A DNA stretch of 64,000 bases from Streptomyces sp. NBC_00568 (GCF_026341855.1 NZ_JAPENW010000001.1:4021001-4085000), one strand, 5' to 3'. Positions 35,075 to 42,929 are shown, counted from the first letter of the stretch. The notes: generated from the sequence alone by a model not told the origin. Made by a program: numbers and translations.

Positions 35075-35221
35075 GGCCGGTTGGCAGCGGAGGTGTGGGC
35101 GGACCGTGATGACGGCCCGCCCCCTCTGGGGCGGCATTTCACACACCCCCGCGGGTCGGGGTCTCGCCGATCGGAAGATAATGTTCCGTCTCCGCGGGTG
35201 TGCGATCGAGGAGTAGGACGC
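35075..35221 (+). other. Extra spacer before cassette gene 3, copy 2
   Basis: The 147-bp gap replaces a 44-bp gap in copy 1. CACACCCCCGCGG near 35141 is nearly complementary to CCGCGGGTGTG near 35194, so a stem with a loop of about 40 bases is possible. It may lower or tune expression of the WXG pair relative to the two secreted proteins. Confidence 0.4.
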
Positions 35222-35539
35222 GTGGCAGAGCGCTTGGCCGTTGACGGCGATGAGCTTGAGCACTTCATGAAGATGCTCAACAAGTCGGCCGATTCGCTGA
35301 AGGGTCTACGCAAGGCATTGAGCGACGCGACCGTCACAGGACTTGGTACCGATGATCTGGACTCCGCCTGCGAGGACTTCCAGGACGACTGGAAGTACGG
35401 CGCCGAGGAGGTCGGTCAACAGACCGAGGACCTGGCCAAGATCGTGGGCCAGAGCAAGGACAGCTACCGCGAGGTCGACAAGGCGCTGGAGGAAGCGCTG
35501 AAGAAGTCCAGGAGTGCGAAGGGAAAGGGTTCGCAGTGA
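35222..35539 (+). CDS. Cassette gene 3, copy 2: WXG100-like helical protein
   Basis: A 105-residue helical protein. The turn is FQDDWKYGAEEV and the YxxxD motif is YREVD. GTG follows GAGGAGTAGGAC. Differences from copy 1 are mostly on the surface (EHFMKMLNKSADS, SDATVTG), and the Cys pair DCACE of copy 1 is DSACE here. It overlaps gene 4 by 4 bp (GTGA). It is predicted to be a small type VII export partner of the gene 4 product. Confidence 0.78.
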   Translation: MAERLAVDGDELEHFMKMLNKSADSLKGLRKALSDATVTGLGTDDLDSACEDFQDDWKYGAEEVGQQTEDLAKIVGQSKDSYREVDKALEEALKKSRSAKGKGSQ

Positions 35540-36894
35540 CGTACGCCCCGGGGATCGAGACCACCCCGCCCTCCGACTCCGCAGCGCGGCGCAATGGCGA
35601 TCTCCCGCAGGGTATGAAGTCCACGCCGTACGACCCCGCCATTCCGAACCCCGACTACCCTCATCTGGGGTTCAATCCGGTGCCGGGCAGCACCGAGACC
35701 GTACGGGCTCTGCACAAGAAGCTCGCCAACTGCGCCAAGGTGCTCGAAGAGACACATGGCCTCGTCACGAAGCTGATGGAGGGCAGCTACTGGAAGGGTG
35801 ACGCGGCCGTCGCCTTCCGGGAGCAACTCGACGGCGGCCCGCTGCCGTTGAACCTGAAGAACGCGGCGCACTCGGTGCGCAAGGCGGCGAGGCAGCTCGA
35901 CTGCTGGGAAGGCGAGCTCGACGACTTCCAACGGCGTGCAAAGCGCCTGGAGGAAGACGCCAAAGAGGCACAGGCCGCGGTGGATTCGGCTCAAGGTCGC
36001 GCGAGCAAGGCGGGCGACGATCCCGACCTGGACAAGGCAGGCTCCCGACACGACTCCGCCCAGAAGGCGCTGACCCACGCGAACAGCGCCGTCGACGACG
36101 CCAAGGATGAACTGGAGAAGATCCGGGGCAAGGCGCGGAAGCTCGCGGAGGAGCACGAGCACCAGGCTCGCGTCCGGGCCGGCAAGATCCGCGACGCCAC
36201 GAAGAAACTCGCGCCCCATGAGCCGGGATTCTTCGACGAGGCACTGGACTGGATCACAGACAACCTGCCGGACATCCTCAGTTGGACTGCCGCTGCGCTC
36301 GCGATCATCGCGCTGTTCGTGGTCACGGGTGGCACGGCGGCCGCGGTGCTGTTGCTGGTCGCTGCCACGCTGAGCGCGGGAGCGGTTGCCACACGCCTGA
36401 TGGATCCCGTGGTCTGGGAGTCCTTGAAAGACGGTTTCACCAAAGGTGAGCTCGACGCGGACTTCTGGAGCAACCTGATCGGTGTAACGGCTGATGGGCT
36501 CGGAGCTCTGCCGGGAATCGGGGCTGTTGGCAAAGGCGCCTCTGCGGCGTGGCACGTGGCGGGAGAGGCAGGTGAAGTCCTCACCGTCGGACAGAGGCTC
36601 GCTACGTTCGGAGGCAAGACGATGGGGGCCGCTCGTGAACTTGCCGACCTGAAGAACCCGTTCACAGAATGGGCGGTCACCAAAGCGCCTCGTCTGACAA
36701 AGGCTGTAGAGATGGCCGAGAAATCGGCTCCTTGGGCCGGTCTCGCAACCGCCAGTTATGGGCTTTCCGCGAGCTTGGCGGACTCCTTGGACAACGATAC
36801 GGTGGCCAACGTCGGTACGGCGATTGACGGCACATTCCTGGGGCCGATTGACGGCGCTGAAACAGTGGATCTGATCCGTCGCTTCTTTCAGTGA
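35536..36894 (+). CDS. Cassette gene 4, copy 2: large WXG protein with membrane-active middle
   Basis: A 452-residue homologue of the copy 1 protein: a T7SS-signal-like N-terminus (NPDYPHLGFNPVPGSTETV, SYWKGDAAVAFREQL), coiled coil, and hydrophobic hairpin (WTAAALAIIALFVVTGGTAAAVLLLVAATL). From about residue 305 the sequence departs from copy 1 (LGALPGIGAVGKGASAAWHVAGEAGEVLTVGQRLATFGGKTMG ... WAGLATASYGLSASLADSLDNDTVANVG). No nuclease, ADP-ribosyltransferase or other known toxin motif is visible in either C-terminus. GTG overlaps the gene 3 stop. Confidence 0.75.
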   Translation: MTYAPGIETTPPSDSAARRNGDLPQGMKSTPYDPAIPNPDYPHLGFNPVPGSTETVRALHKKLANCAKVLEETHGLVTKLMEGSYWKGDAAVAFREQLDGGPLPLNLKNAAHSVRKAARQLDCWEGELDDFQRRAKRLEEDAKEAQAAVDSAQGRASKAGDDPDLDKAGSRHDSAQKALTHANSAVDDAKDELEKIRGKARKLAEEHEHQARVRAGKIRDATKKLAPHEPGFFDEALDWITDNLPDILSWTAAALAIIALFVVTGGTAAAVLLLVAATLSAGAVATRLMDPVVWESLKDGFTKGELDADFWSNLIGVTADGLGALPGIGAVGKGASAAWHVAGEAGEVLTVGQRLATFGGKTMGAARELADLKNPFTEWAVTKAPRLTKAVEMAEKSAPWAGLATASYGLSASLADSLDNDTVANVGTAIDGTFLGPIDGAETVDLIRRFFQ

Positions 36895-36949
36895 TGTTCG
36901 TATCTGTGGCCCGGATTGTTCTCATCGGATGAGGAAGCGCGCACTGCAC

Positions 36950-37630
36950 ATGAATCCTGTCGAGTACCCTACCGCTTGGGATCACCCGCCCACCCGGAAG
37001 GCATGGAAGAAGCACATGCTGATGAATGTGATCGGGCAGGCCGGTTGGGTTGCGGCGTTCCCTGGACTCCTGTACGTGATGGTGGTGTTCACATCTCAGG
37101 CGTACGTGCTCATTTTCGTGCCATTCCTTCTCTATTCGCTTTACCGGGCTGTCACGCAGATCAGTTATTTTTCTTGGGCCGCACGTATGCGCTGCATTCT
37201 GCAACAGTATCCGTGGCAGATTATGAAGGAGATTCCTCGTGGCCTGGCCAAGCATCCTGAGGCAACGGATGAGGCGGCTTGGTTCGAATTCCGGGATCCA
37301 GATCATCGTGAGCGGAAGGTGCCGCTGCTTTTCATTCGGCATCAGCGTGCGCACTGGTGGCTGAAGCGCATTGGCAATGTCAGGACCAAGCCTGCCCTGA
37401 AGGCCGAGATCGAGCCTCTGTGGTTCGCGGGCGACCCCAGGTTCCTCGGCGTGATCGCGGCGTCCACCGCCGGCGCCGATGAGCCGAGGCGCCTCCACGT
37501 CCTCTACCAACGACCGGTGTTCGACAGTCGCCGCCCGCTTGACACCCGGGGAGCAGGGATCGCGGACGTGGATCGGGCGCGCCGTGCTGGTGCCAGGTAT
37601 CTGGACGGCGCCAGTCAGTCCCCCGCGTAG
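36950..37630 (+). CDS. Cassette gene 5, copy 2: two-helix membrane protein
   Basis: A 226-residue homologue of 31695-32384. ATG at 36950 is chosen by alignment of PTAWDHPPTRKAW; ATG at 36929 in the same frame is an alternative. The membrane hairpin spans about 22-75 (VIGQAGWVAAFPGLLYVMVVF, YVLIFVPFLLYSLYRAV). The cytoplasmic domain keeps RTKPALKAEIEPLWFAGDPRFLGVIAAS. The gene is clearly lower in GC than the surrounding DNA, which suggests a different history from the rest of the cassette. Confidence 0.75.
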   Translation: MNPVEYPTAWDHPPTRKAWKKHMLMNVIGQAGWVAAFPGLLYVMVVFTSQAYVLIFVPFLLYSLYRAVTQISYFSWAARMRCILQQYPWQIMKEIPRGLAKHPEATDEAAWFEFRDPDHRERKVPLLFIRHQRAHWWLKRIGNVRTKPALKAEIEPLWFAGDPRFLGVIAASTAGADEPRRLHVLYQRPVFDSRRPLDTRGAGIADVDRARRAGARYLDGASQSPA

Positions 37631-37643
37631 AGAGGGGAACGTC

Positions 37644-38339
37644 ATGACCACTCCAGCACCTCGGTTCACGGTTCATCCGAGCGCCCGCGAGCCGGGTGAC
37701 GGCGTCTGGTTCGCCACCCCGGCGGGTTTTCTGGACCTGCGTCTTGACGCCTTCACCGGGCGCCCGGATTCGCCGTCGGCGAGGAGCACCGCCGAGGCAT
37801 TGGCTTCGGTCCTGAGCGCGGCTCCCGACGATGTTGTCCGAGAGGTATTGGTCACCCAGTTGACGGCCGCCCAACAGATGCTCCGAGCGCTTCGCTCGGA
37901 GGGGGCTTCCCATTGCTCCCTGGGGTTGCACCGGGATGACACCGGCGGGGCAGACAAGATGCCGCTCGTATCGCTCTTCACTGTCACGTGGGTAGACGTG
38001 GAGTGGGCCCCGCGCGGAATTACTGTGGGCCGTGCCGTGGTGGCGGCCGAGGGGCACACCAATATCGAGTACGCGGAACTGCCCTGTGGTCCGGCCACGT
38101 TCAGCGAACTGCTGCGCCTCCCCGTCCAAGAGTCGGGCCTTCCGCAGAATCCTCTGCTTCAGGTCCATGCGCATCTTGCTCACCCGGACGGCAGGTCATT
38201 GGTGCTCCTCACGCTGAGCACGACGGCTTTGGCGCATCGCGAGCACTATCGCGCGATTCTCCGTCAGATCGCTCAGTTGGCCAGTTTCGACGACCCATTC
38301 GACAGTGCCGTCCCTGAGGTGGCTGACCAGTGGAGCTGA
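37644..38339 (+). CDS. Cassette gene 6, copy 2: soluble protein of unknown family
   Basis: A 231-residue homologue of 32405-33082. ATG at 37644 follows AGAGGGGA and starts 13 bp after gene 5; the open frame reaches back to 37479. Conserved features: FTVHPSA, VWFATPAGFLDLRLDAF, AAPDDVV, CSLGLHRDD, YAELPCGPATFSELLR, VHAHLAHPDGRSLVLLTLSTTALAHREHYRAILRQ. Unknown fold. Gene 7 begins 7 bp after its stop. Confidence 0.72.
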   Translation: MTTPAPRFTVHPSAREPGDGVWFATPAGFLDLRLDAFTGRPDSPSARSTAEALASVLSAAPDDVVREVLVTQLTAAQQMLRALRSEGASHCSLGLHRDDTGGADKMPLVSLFTVTWVDVEWAPRGITVGRAVVAAEGHTNIEYAELPCGPATFSELLRLPVQESGLPQNPLLQVHAHLAHPDGRSLVLLTLSTTALAHREHYRAILRQIAQLASFDDPFDSAVPEVADQWS

Positions 38340-38346
38340 GGACTTC

Positions 38347-39663
38347 GTGAGTAAACGGCAGATCCGGCAGATGTTCCGGCTGATGGCCGCGGGGGAGGCG
38401 GTGCAGCTCACGAGCCCGATGGCCTCCGTGAAGAAGCTGGCCCGACTCGCCTTCATCGCCCAGCAGTTCGGCTACGAGTACGCGGACGTTCGCCAGGGCG
38501 GCGGGCGCAACAACGCGCTCACGATGCTCATCGTGCCCGACCCCGGCCCGCAGGCTCAGGCGCGTGCCGCGCAGAACTGGGCGCAGTATCCGCAGGCCGG
38601 CGACGGGGTCTCGTTGCCGCCTGTCGTCCCTGACGCGCTCGAACTCCTCAAGGCCCGCATCAACTTCGACCTCACCGGCAAGAACGCCGAGAAGCGGATG
38701 GTGTACGCGGCTGTCGGCCTCACCGTCGGGTGCGTCGTGCTCGGGGTGCGGGCGGGCGGGGACTCCGTCGCCTACACCGTGGCCGGAATCCTGTGGGCGG
38801 TGGTGATGGTCGTCCTCGGTGTCGGCCTCGTCGTCACGCGCAAGCGGAACGCCAAGTTCGCGGCGCTGCTGCGGGCGGCCGGGTTCGCGCCCGTGACGGA
38901 GGAGGGCGGGCGGGTGCGGTATCTGCCGCCGACGGCGGGGTACGGCGCCGCACCGGGGGCTGCCGGTCCGTACGGCCCCTACACCCCGTACGCCCCGCAA
39001 GCCCCATACGCCGGTCAGCCCGGCAGTGCCCCGTATGCCGGTCAGCCCGGCAGTGCCCCGTACGCCGGTCAGCCGGGCAGTGCCCCGTACGCCGGTCTGC
39101 CGGGGAGTACCCCGTACGCCGGTCAGCCCGGCAGTGCTCCGTACGCCGGTCAGCCCGGTGGTCCGCACGTCGGTCTGCCGGGCGGCCCCTACGCCGGTCC
39201 GGCCCAGGAACAGGTCCACCTCCCGGCCCAAGCGCCCGCCCAGCCGCAGAGCCAGTCGCAGAGCCGGCCGCAGAACCAGCCCCCGGCTCCGGCTCCGGGC
39301 TCCTACGCGTCCCCAGCACCCGGCCCGCACGGCCCGCAGGCCTCGTACTCAGCCCAGCCCAGTGCCGGTCCTTACGCCCAGCCCGGCGCTGCTCCCTACA
39401 CCCAGCCCGGCGCTGCCCCTTACCCCCAGCCCGGCGCCGGTCCCTACTCCCAGCCCAGCCCCGTACCGCAGCAGCCGCAACATCCCCAGCATCCCCAGCA
39501 CCCCCAGCACCCCCAGCACCCCCAGCACCCCCAGCACCCCCACCCCCAGCACCCCCACAGTCACCAGCAGCACCCCCAGCAGCCCCCGTCTCCCAACCCC
39601 AACCCCGACCCCCACCAGAGCCCGCCGCAGTCTCAGCCCCAGTCCCAGCCCCCGGCGGAGTAG
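38347..39663 (+). CDS. Membrane protein with repetitive proline-rich tail
   Basis: A 438-residue protein. GTG at 38347 lies 7 bp after cassette gene 6 of copy 2, so it is probably cotranscribed, but copy 1 has no counterpart. Residues 1-115 form a soluble region (LARLAFIAQQFGYEYADVRQGGGRNNALTMLIVPD), two membrane helices at about 120-160 follow, then a short basic region. The rest (about 200-438) is low-complexity: six or so YAGQPGSAP units, Gln/Pro-rich stretches and a QHP array. It ends 8 bp before the convergent sigma factor stop. Function unknown. The tail may be an interaction scaffold. Confidence 0.75.
   Translation: MSKRQIRQMFRLMAAGEAVQLTSPMASVKKLARLAFIAQQFGYEYADVRQGGGRNNALTMLIVPDPGPQAQARAAQNWAQYPQAGDGVSLPPVVPDALELLKARINFDLTGKNAEKRMVYAAVGLTVGCVVLGVRAGGDSVAYTVAGILWAVVMVVLGVGLVVTRKRNAKFAALLRAAGFAPVTEEGGRVRYLPPTAGYGAAPGAAGPYGPYTPYAPQAPYAGQPGSAPYAGQPGSAPYAGQPGSAPYAGLPGSTPYAGQPGSAPYAGQPGGPHVGLPGGPYAGPAQEQVHLPAQAPAQPQSQSQSRPQNQPPAPAPGSYASPAPGPHGPQASYSAQPSAGPYAQPGAAPYTQPGAAPYPQPGAGPYSQPSPVPQQPQHPQHPQHPQHPQHPQHPQHPHPQHPHSHQQHPQQPPSPNPNPDPHQSPPQSQPQSQPPAE
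39007..39169 (+). repeat. 27-bp tandem repeats encoding YAGQPGSAP
   Basis: About six in-phase copies of a 27-bp unit (tacgccggtcagcccggcag and so on), degenerating at the right end, lie in the proline-rich tail. Copy number is likely variable between strains. Confidence 0.8.
39478..39570 (+). repeat. 9-bp tandem repeats encoding QHP
   Basis: Repeats of ccccagcac encode Gln-His-Pro in series near the C-terminus. Clustered His could bind metal, but low-complexity slippage explains the array as well. Confidence 0.75.
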
Positions 39664-39671
39664 GCCGCCGC

Positions 39672-40736
39672 CTAGCTGCCCCAGGCCTCCGGAAGCCCGA
39701 ATGCCCTGAATACCGTGGGCAGTTGGAAGACCACCGTGTGGCTCACCGCGCCCCGGTCCGTTGTGAAGACCTGCAGCGTGTGGAGGCGGTGCGTGTCGTC
39801 GCCCGGTGCGCGGACGTACGCCGCCAGCGCGGGCTGTCCGTTCGCCGAGGTGGGCCGGAGGCGCCAGTCCGTGCCGCGCATCGCGAAGACGCGGGCGATG
39901 AAGGCGACATAGGCGTCGGGGCCGATGTACCAGTTGAGGACCGGGGGCATCTCCAGGACGACGTCCTGGGTGAGCAGCGTGCGCAGGGTGTCGAGATCGG
40001 CGTCCTCGAAGGCGCGCAGATAGCGGTCGACCACCGCGCGCTGATCCTGGTCCGGCGGCTCCGTCACCTCGTCCTCCGTCAGCCCGGCCTCGGCGAGCCG
40101 TGCGCGGGCCCGCTGGAGCGCGCTGTTCACGGACGCGGTCGACGTGCCGAGGGCTTCGGCGACCTCCGCCGCCGGCCAGGCCAGCACGTCCCGCAGGATG
40201 AGGACCGCCCGCTGACGCGGGGGCAGCAGCTGCATCGTGGCGATCAGCGCCAGGCGCAGGCTGCCCCGGGCGGCGACCACTCCCGCGGGATCCGGGGCCG
40301 CAGCCCCGGTGCCGAAGGCGAGCCCGGCTCCGCCTCCGTCCGGGAACGGTTCCAGCCACGGCACCTCCGTCCCCGTCTTCATCGGCGCCGCCGGATCCTC
40401 CAGCGCGCCGACCAGGCCCGACGGCAGAGGTCTGCGGGCGCGTCCGCGCAGAGCGGTCAGACAGGTGTTGGTGGCGATGCGGTACAGCCAGGTGCGCAGG
40501 GACGCACGCTCCGCGTCGTAGCGGTCGTACGCGCGCCAGGCCCGCAGCATCGTCTCCTGGACCAGGTCCTCGGCCTCGTGCACCGAACCGAGCATCCGGT
40601 AGCAGTGGGCCAGCAGTTCGCCGCGGTAGGGGGCCGTCCGTTCCTCGAAGCCGTCGCGTCCGCCCCGTCCGTCCCGTCCGTCCCGTTCATCGCGTCCATC
40701 ACGTCCGTTGCGTTTGTCGTGGTCGCGCGTCGTCAT
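39672..40736 (-). CDS. ECF sigma factor with C-terminal SnoaL-like domain
   Basis: A 354-residue extracytoplasmic-function sigma factor. A repetitive basic/acidic N-terminus (RDGRDERDGRDGRGGRDG) precedes region 2 (YRMLGSVHEAEDLVQETMLRAWRAYDRYDAERASLRTWLYRIATNTCLTALR) and region 4 (LPPRQRAVLILRDVLAWPAAEVAEALGTSTASVNSALQRARARL). The last 120 or so residues are a SnoaL-like fold (AVVDRYLRAFEDADLDTLRTLLTQDVVLEMPP) that in related sigma factors replaces a separate anti-sigma factor. ATG follows CGAGGAGAAG. It is divergent from a SnoaL-like gene across a long inverted repeat. Confidence 0.9.
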   Translation of the reverse strand: MTTRDHDKRNGRDGRDERDGRDGRGGRDGFEERTAPYRGELLAHCYRMLGSVHEAEDLVQETMLRAWRAYDRYDAERASLRTWLYRIATNTCLTALRGRARRPLPSGLVGALEDPAAPMKTGTEVPWLEPFPDGGGAGLAFGTGAAAPDPAGVVAARGSLRLALIATMQLLPPRQRAVLILRDVLAWPAAEVAEALGTSTASVNSALQRARARLAEAGLTEDEVTEPPDQDQRAVVDRYLRAFEDADLDTLRTLLTQDVVLEMPPVLNWYIGPDAYVAFIARVFAMRGTDWRLRPTSANGQPALAAYVRAPGDDTHRLHTLQVFTTDRGAVSHTVVFQLPTVFRAFGLPEAWGS

Positions 40737-40826
40737 GGTCTTCTCCTCGGCGGCTCGGCTTCTTGGCCTGTCGGCCTGTCGGCGGCTCGGTTCCTCGTGT
40801 CCGTGTTCTTCGGGACCCGTCGCTCA

Positions 40827-40906
40827 CCGGTACGTACCTCCGGGACCGCCGGAACTCATCGCTCCCGGCACCGATGAGTTCCGGCGTCCGCGGAGGTACG
40901 TACCGG
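40827..40906. promoter_or_regulatory. Long inverted repeat between divergent genes
   Basis: The 35-base arms 40827-40861 and 40872-40906 are complementary except for a short mismatch near the middle, around a 10-base loop. Each arm contains the palindrome GGTACGTACC (40829-40838 and 40896-40905). It lies between the sigma factor (start 40736) and the SnoaL-like gene (start 40937) and is placed to control both, as two operator half-regions or as an RNA hairpin in a leader. Confidence 0.85.
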
Positions 40907-40936
40907 CACCGAACGCATCCGAGGAGAAGGATCATC

Positions 40937-41332
40937 ATGAACGCAACGGACCACAGCCAGGACGTCCGCACCGTCCTCGACCGTCTCTACGCAGCCTGGG
41001 CGGACCACGACGCCGACGCCTTCGCCGATCTCTACACCGAGGACGCGACGGTCGTGATGCCGGGTGTCTTCCACGACGGCCGGGAGGAGATCCGTGCCTA
41101 TATGGCGGCCGCCTTCGACGGACCGCTGAAGGGGTCCCGGCCGCTCGACGAGCCCCGGCGCATCCGCTTCCCGCGGCCCGGCACCGCCGTCGTGGTCAGC
41201 GAGACCGGGATTCTCCTGGCCGGTGAGAGCGAGCTGCCCGCCGACCGGCTGCGCCGTGCGACCTGGGTTCTCGTCCGCGATCCCGCCGGCGGGAGCTGGG
41301 CCATCACCTCGTACCACAACGCCGCCGCCTGA
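40937..41332 (+). CDS. SnoaL-like / SgcJ-type small protein
   Basis: A 131-residue protein with a cone-shaped NTF2/SnoaL-like fold (VLDRLYAAWADHDADAFADLYTEDATVVMPGVFHDGREEIRAYMAAAF ... WAITSYHNAAA), of the SgcJ/EcaC group. ATG at 40937 follows GAGGAGAAGG. The fold binds small hydrophobic ligands in many unrelated enzymes, so no reaction can be assigned. The divergent sigma factor carries a related fold as its C-terminal domain, suggesting that the two may sense the same ligand. Confidence 0.85.
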   Translation: MNATDHSQDVRTVLDRLYAAWADHDADAFADLYTEDATVVMPGVFHDGREEIRAYMAAAFDGPLKGSRPLDEPRRIRFPRPGTAVVVSETGILLAGESELPADRLRRATWVLVRDPAGGSWAITSYHNAAA

Positions 41333-41520
41333 GGGGCGGGCCGGCCGGCCCTGCCCCCGACCTGCCGCACCCGTTCCCGCCCCGTCCTCACCGTCGGGTC
41401 CGGGAGCGGGTGAGAGCAACGTTCCCTTCCGGTCATTCACAGGCACAGCGCGGAAACGCGCCCTCCCTACCTTCGGGAAACAGCAGCCCAGTAAGCCCGG
41501 AGAACCAACGGAGGCGTGAG

Positions 41521-42903
41521 ATGACTGCCCCAGCCACGAGTACAGCCCCTGCGCGGGGTGGTCGCTGGATCGAGGAGTGGGATCCGGAGGACGAGGTCTT
41601 CTGGGAGGAGAAGGGGGAGAAGGTCGCCCGGCGCAACCTGATCTTCTCCGTGCTGTCCGAGCACATCGGGTTCTCCATCTGGACCCTGTGGTCGGTGATG
41701 GTCCTGTTCATGGGGCCGGAGTACGGGCTCACCCCGGCCGACAAGTTCCTGCTGACCTCGATGGTGACGCTGGTCGGCGCCGTCGTGCGGGTCCCCTACA
41801 CCTTCGCGGTCGCGCTCTTCGGTGGCCGGAACTGGACCATCGTGTCCGCGAGTCTGCTGCTCGTGCCGACCGTCGCCGCCTTCGTGGTGATGGAGCCCGG
41901 AACCTCGTTCAACACCTTCCTCGTGGTGGGTCTGCTGGCTGGCATCGGCGGCGGAAACTTCGCCTCCAGCATGACCAACATCAACGCCTTCTTCCCGCTG
42001 CGGAAGAAGGGCTGGGCGCTCGGCCTCAACGCGGGCGGCGGCAACATCGGCGTCCCCGTCATCCAGCTCGTGGCGCTCGCCATCATCGGGGCGAGCGGCG
42101 GGCCCCGGGTACTCCTCGGGATCTACATCCCGCTCATCGTGGTGGCCGCCGTTCTCGCCGCCCTCTTCATGGACAACATCGCCTCCGTGAAGAACGACAC
42201 CGGCGCCGCCAAGGACGCGGCGAAGGACGCGCACACCTGGATCATGTCGTTCCTGTACATCGGCACCTTCGGGTCGTTCATCGGCTACGCCTTCGCCTTC
42301 GGGCAGGTGCTCCAGGTCCAGTTCGGGCGTACGCCGCTCCAGGCCGCCTACCTCACCTTCATCGGCCCGCTGCTCGGTTCGCTGATCCGGCCCGTCGGCG
42401 GATGGCTCGCCGACCGCTACGGCGGCGCCAGGATCACGCTCTGGAACTTCGTCGCCATGGCCGCGGCGACCGGGATCCTCGTGTTCGCCAGTATTGAGAA
42501 GTCGCTGCCGCTCTTCGTCAGCGTCTTCGTGGTGCTCTTCGTGCTCAGCGGACTCGGCAACGGGTCGACGTACAAGATGATCCCCGGGATCTTCCAGAAG
42601 AAGGCCGTGGACAAGGGGCTCGAAGGGGAGGAGGCCGCGCGGTACGGGCGCCGGCTCTCCGGCGCCTCCATGGGGCTCATCGGTGCCGTGGGCGCGCTCG
42701 GCGGTGTCGGCATCAACCTCGCCTTCCGGCAGTCGTTCCTCAGCTCCGGCTCCGGCACCGGCGCCTTCGTCACCTTCCTCGTCTTCTACGCGGTCGCCTT
42801 CATGGTCACCTGGGCCGTATACCTTCGCCGTCCGGCCGCCTCCGGAGCGCGGGCCACCGCCACCGCCGAGGCGAAGTCCCAGCTCAGCTACGCCGAGGTG
42901 TGA
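41521..42903 (+). CDS. narK: Nitrate/nitrite transporter NarK
   Basis: A 460-residue major facilitator with about 12 helices. The two nitrate-signature regions are present: AGIGGGNFASSMTNINAFFP and SGLGNGSTYKMIPGIF, with glycine-packed helices and conserved Arg. A charged cytoplasmic N-terminus (RWIEEWDPEDEVFWEEKGEKVARRN) is typical for actinobacterial NarK. ATG at 41521 follows ACGGAGGCGTGAG. No nitrate reductase gene is adjacent, so it may serve assimilation or respiration encoded elsewhere. A terminator follows. Confidence 0.93.
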   Translation: MTAPATSTAPARGGRWIEEWDPEDEVFWEEKGEKVARRNLIFSVLSEHIGFSIWTLWSVMVLFMGPEYGLTPADKFLLTSMVTLVGAVVRVPYTFAVALFGGRNWTIVSASLLLVPTVAAFVVMEPGTSFNTFLVVGLLAGIGGGNFASSMTNINAFFPLRKKGWALGLNAGGGNIGVPVIQLVALAIIGASGGPRVLLGIYIPLIVVAAVLAALFMDNIASVKNDTGAAKDAAKDAHTWIMSFLYIGTFGSFIGYAFAFGQVLQVQFGRTPLQAAYLTFIGPLLGSLIRPVGGWLADRYGGARITLWNFVAMAAATGILVFASIEKSLPLFVSVFVVLFVLSGLGNGSTYKMIPGIFQKKAVDKGLEGEEAARYGRRLSGASMGLIGAVGALGGVGINLAFRQSFLSSGSGTGAFVTFLVFYAVAFMVTWAVYLRRPAASGARATATAEAKSQLSYAEV

Positions 42904-42929
42904 CGTAACACGCCCGACATCACGTTGAT

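Larger units (their letters stand above)
33300..38339 (+). repeat. Tandem cassette, copy 2 (six genes)
   Basis: Copy 2 of the six-gene block, same order and overlaps as copy 1. It differs by a longer gap before gene 3 (147 bp against 44 bp) and by a lower-GC gene 5. Confidence 0.9.

Noticed and set aside
30329..36894. Known polymorphic toxin at the C-terminus of the large WXG proteins
   Set aside because: No nuclease, deaminase, ADP-ribosyltransferase or peptidase motif is recognisable, so an effector role is left as a hypothesis.
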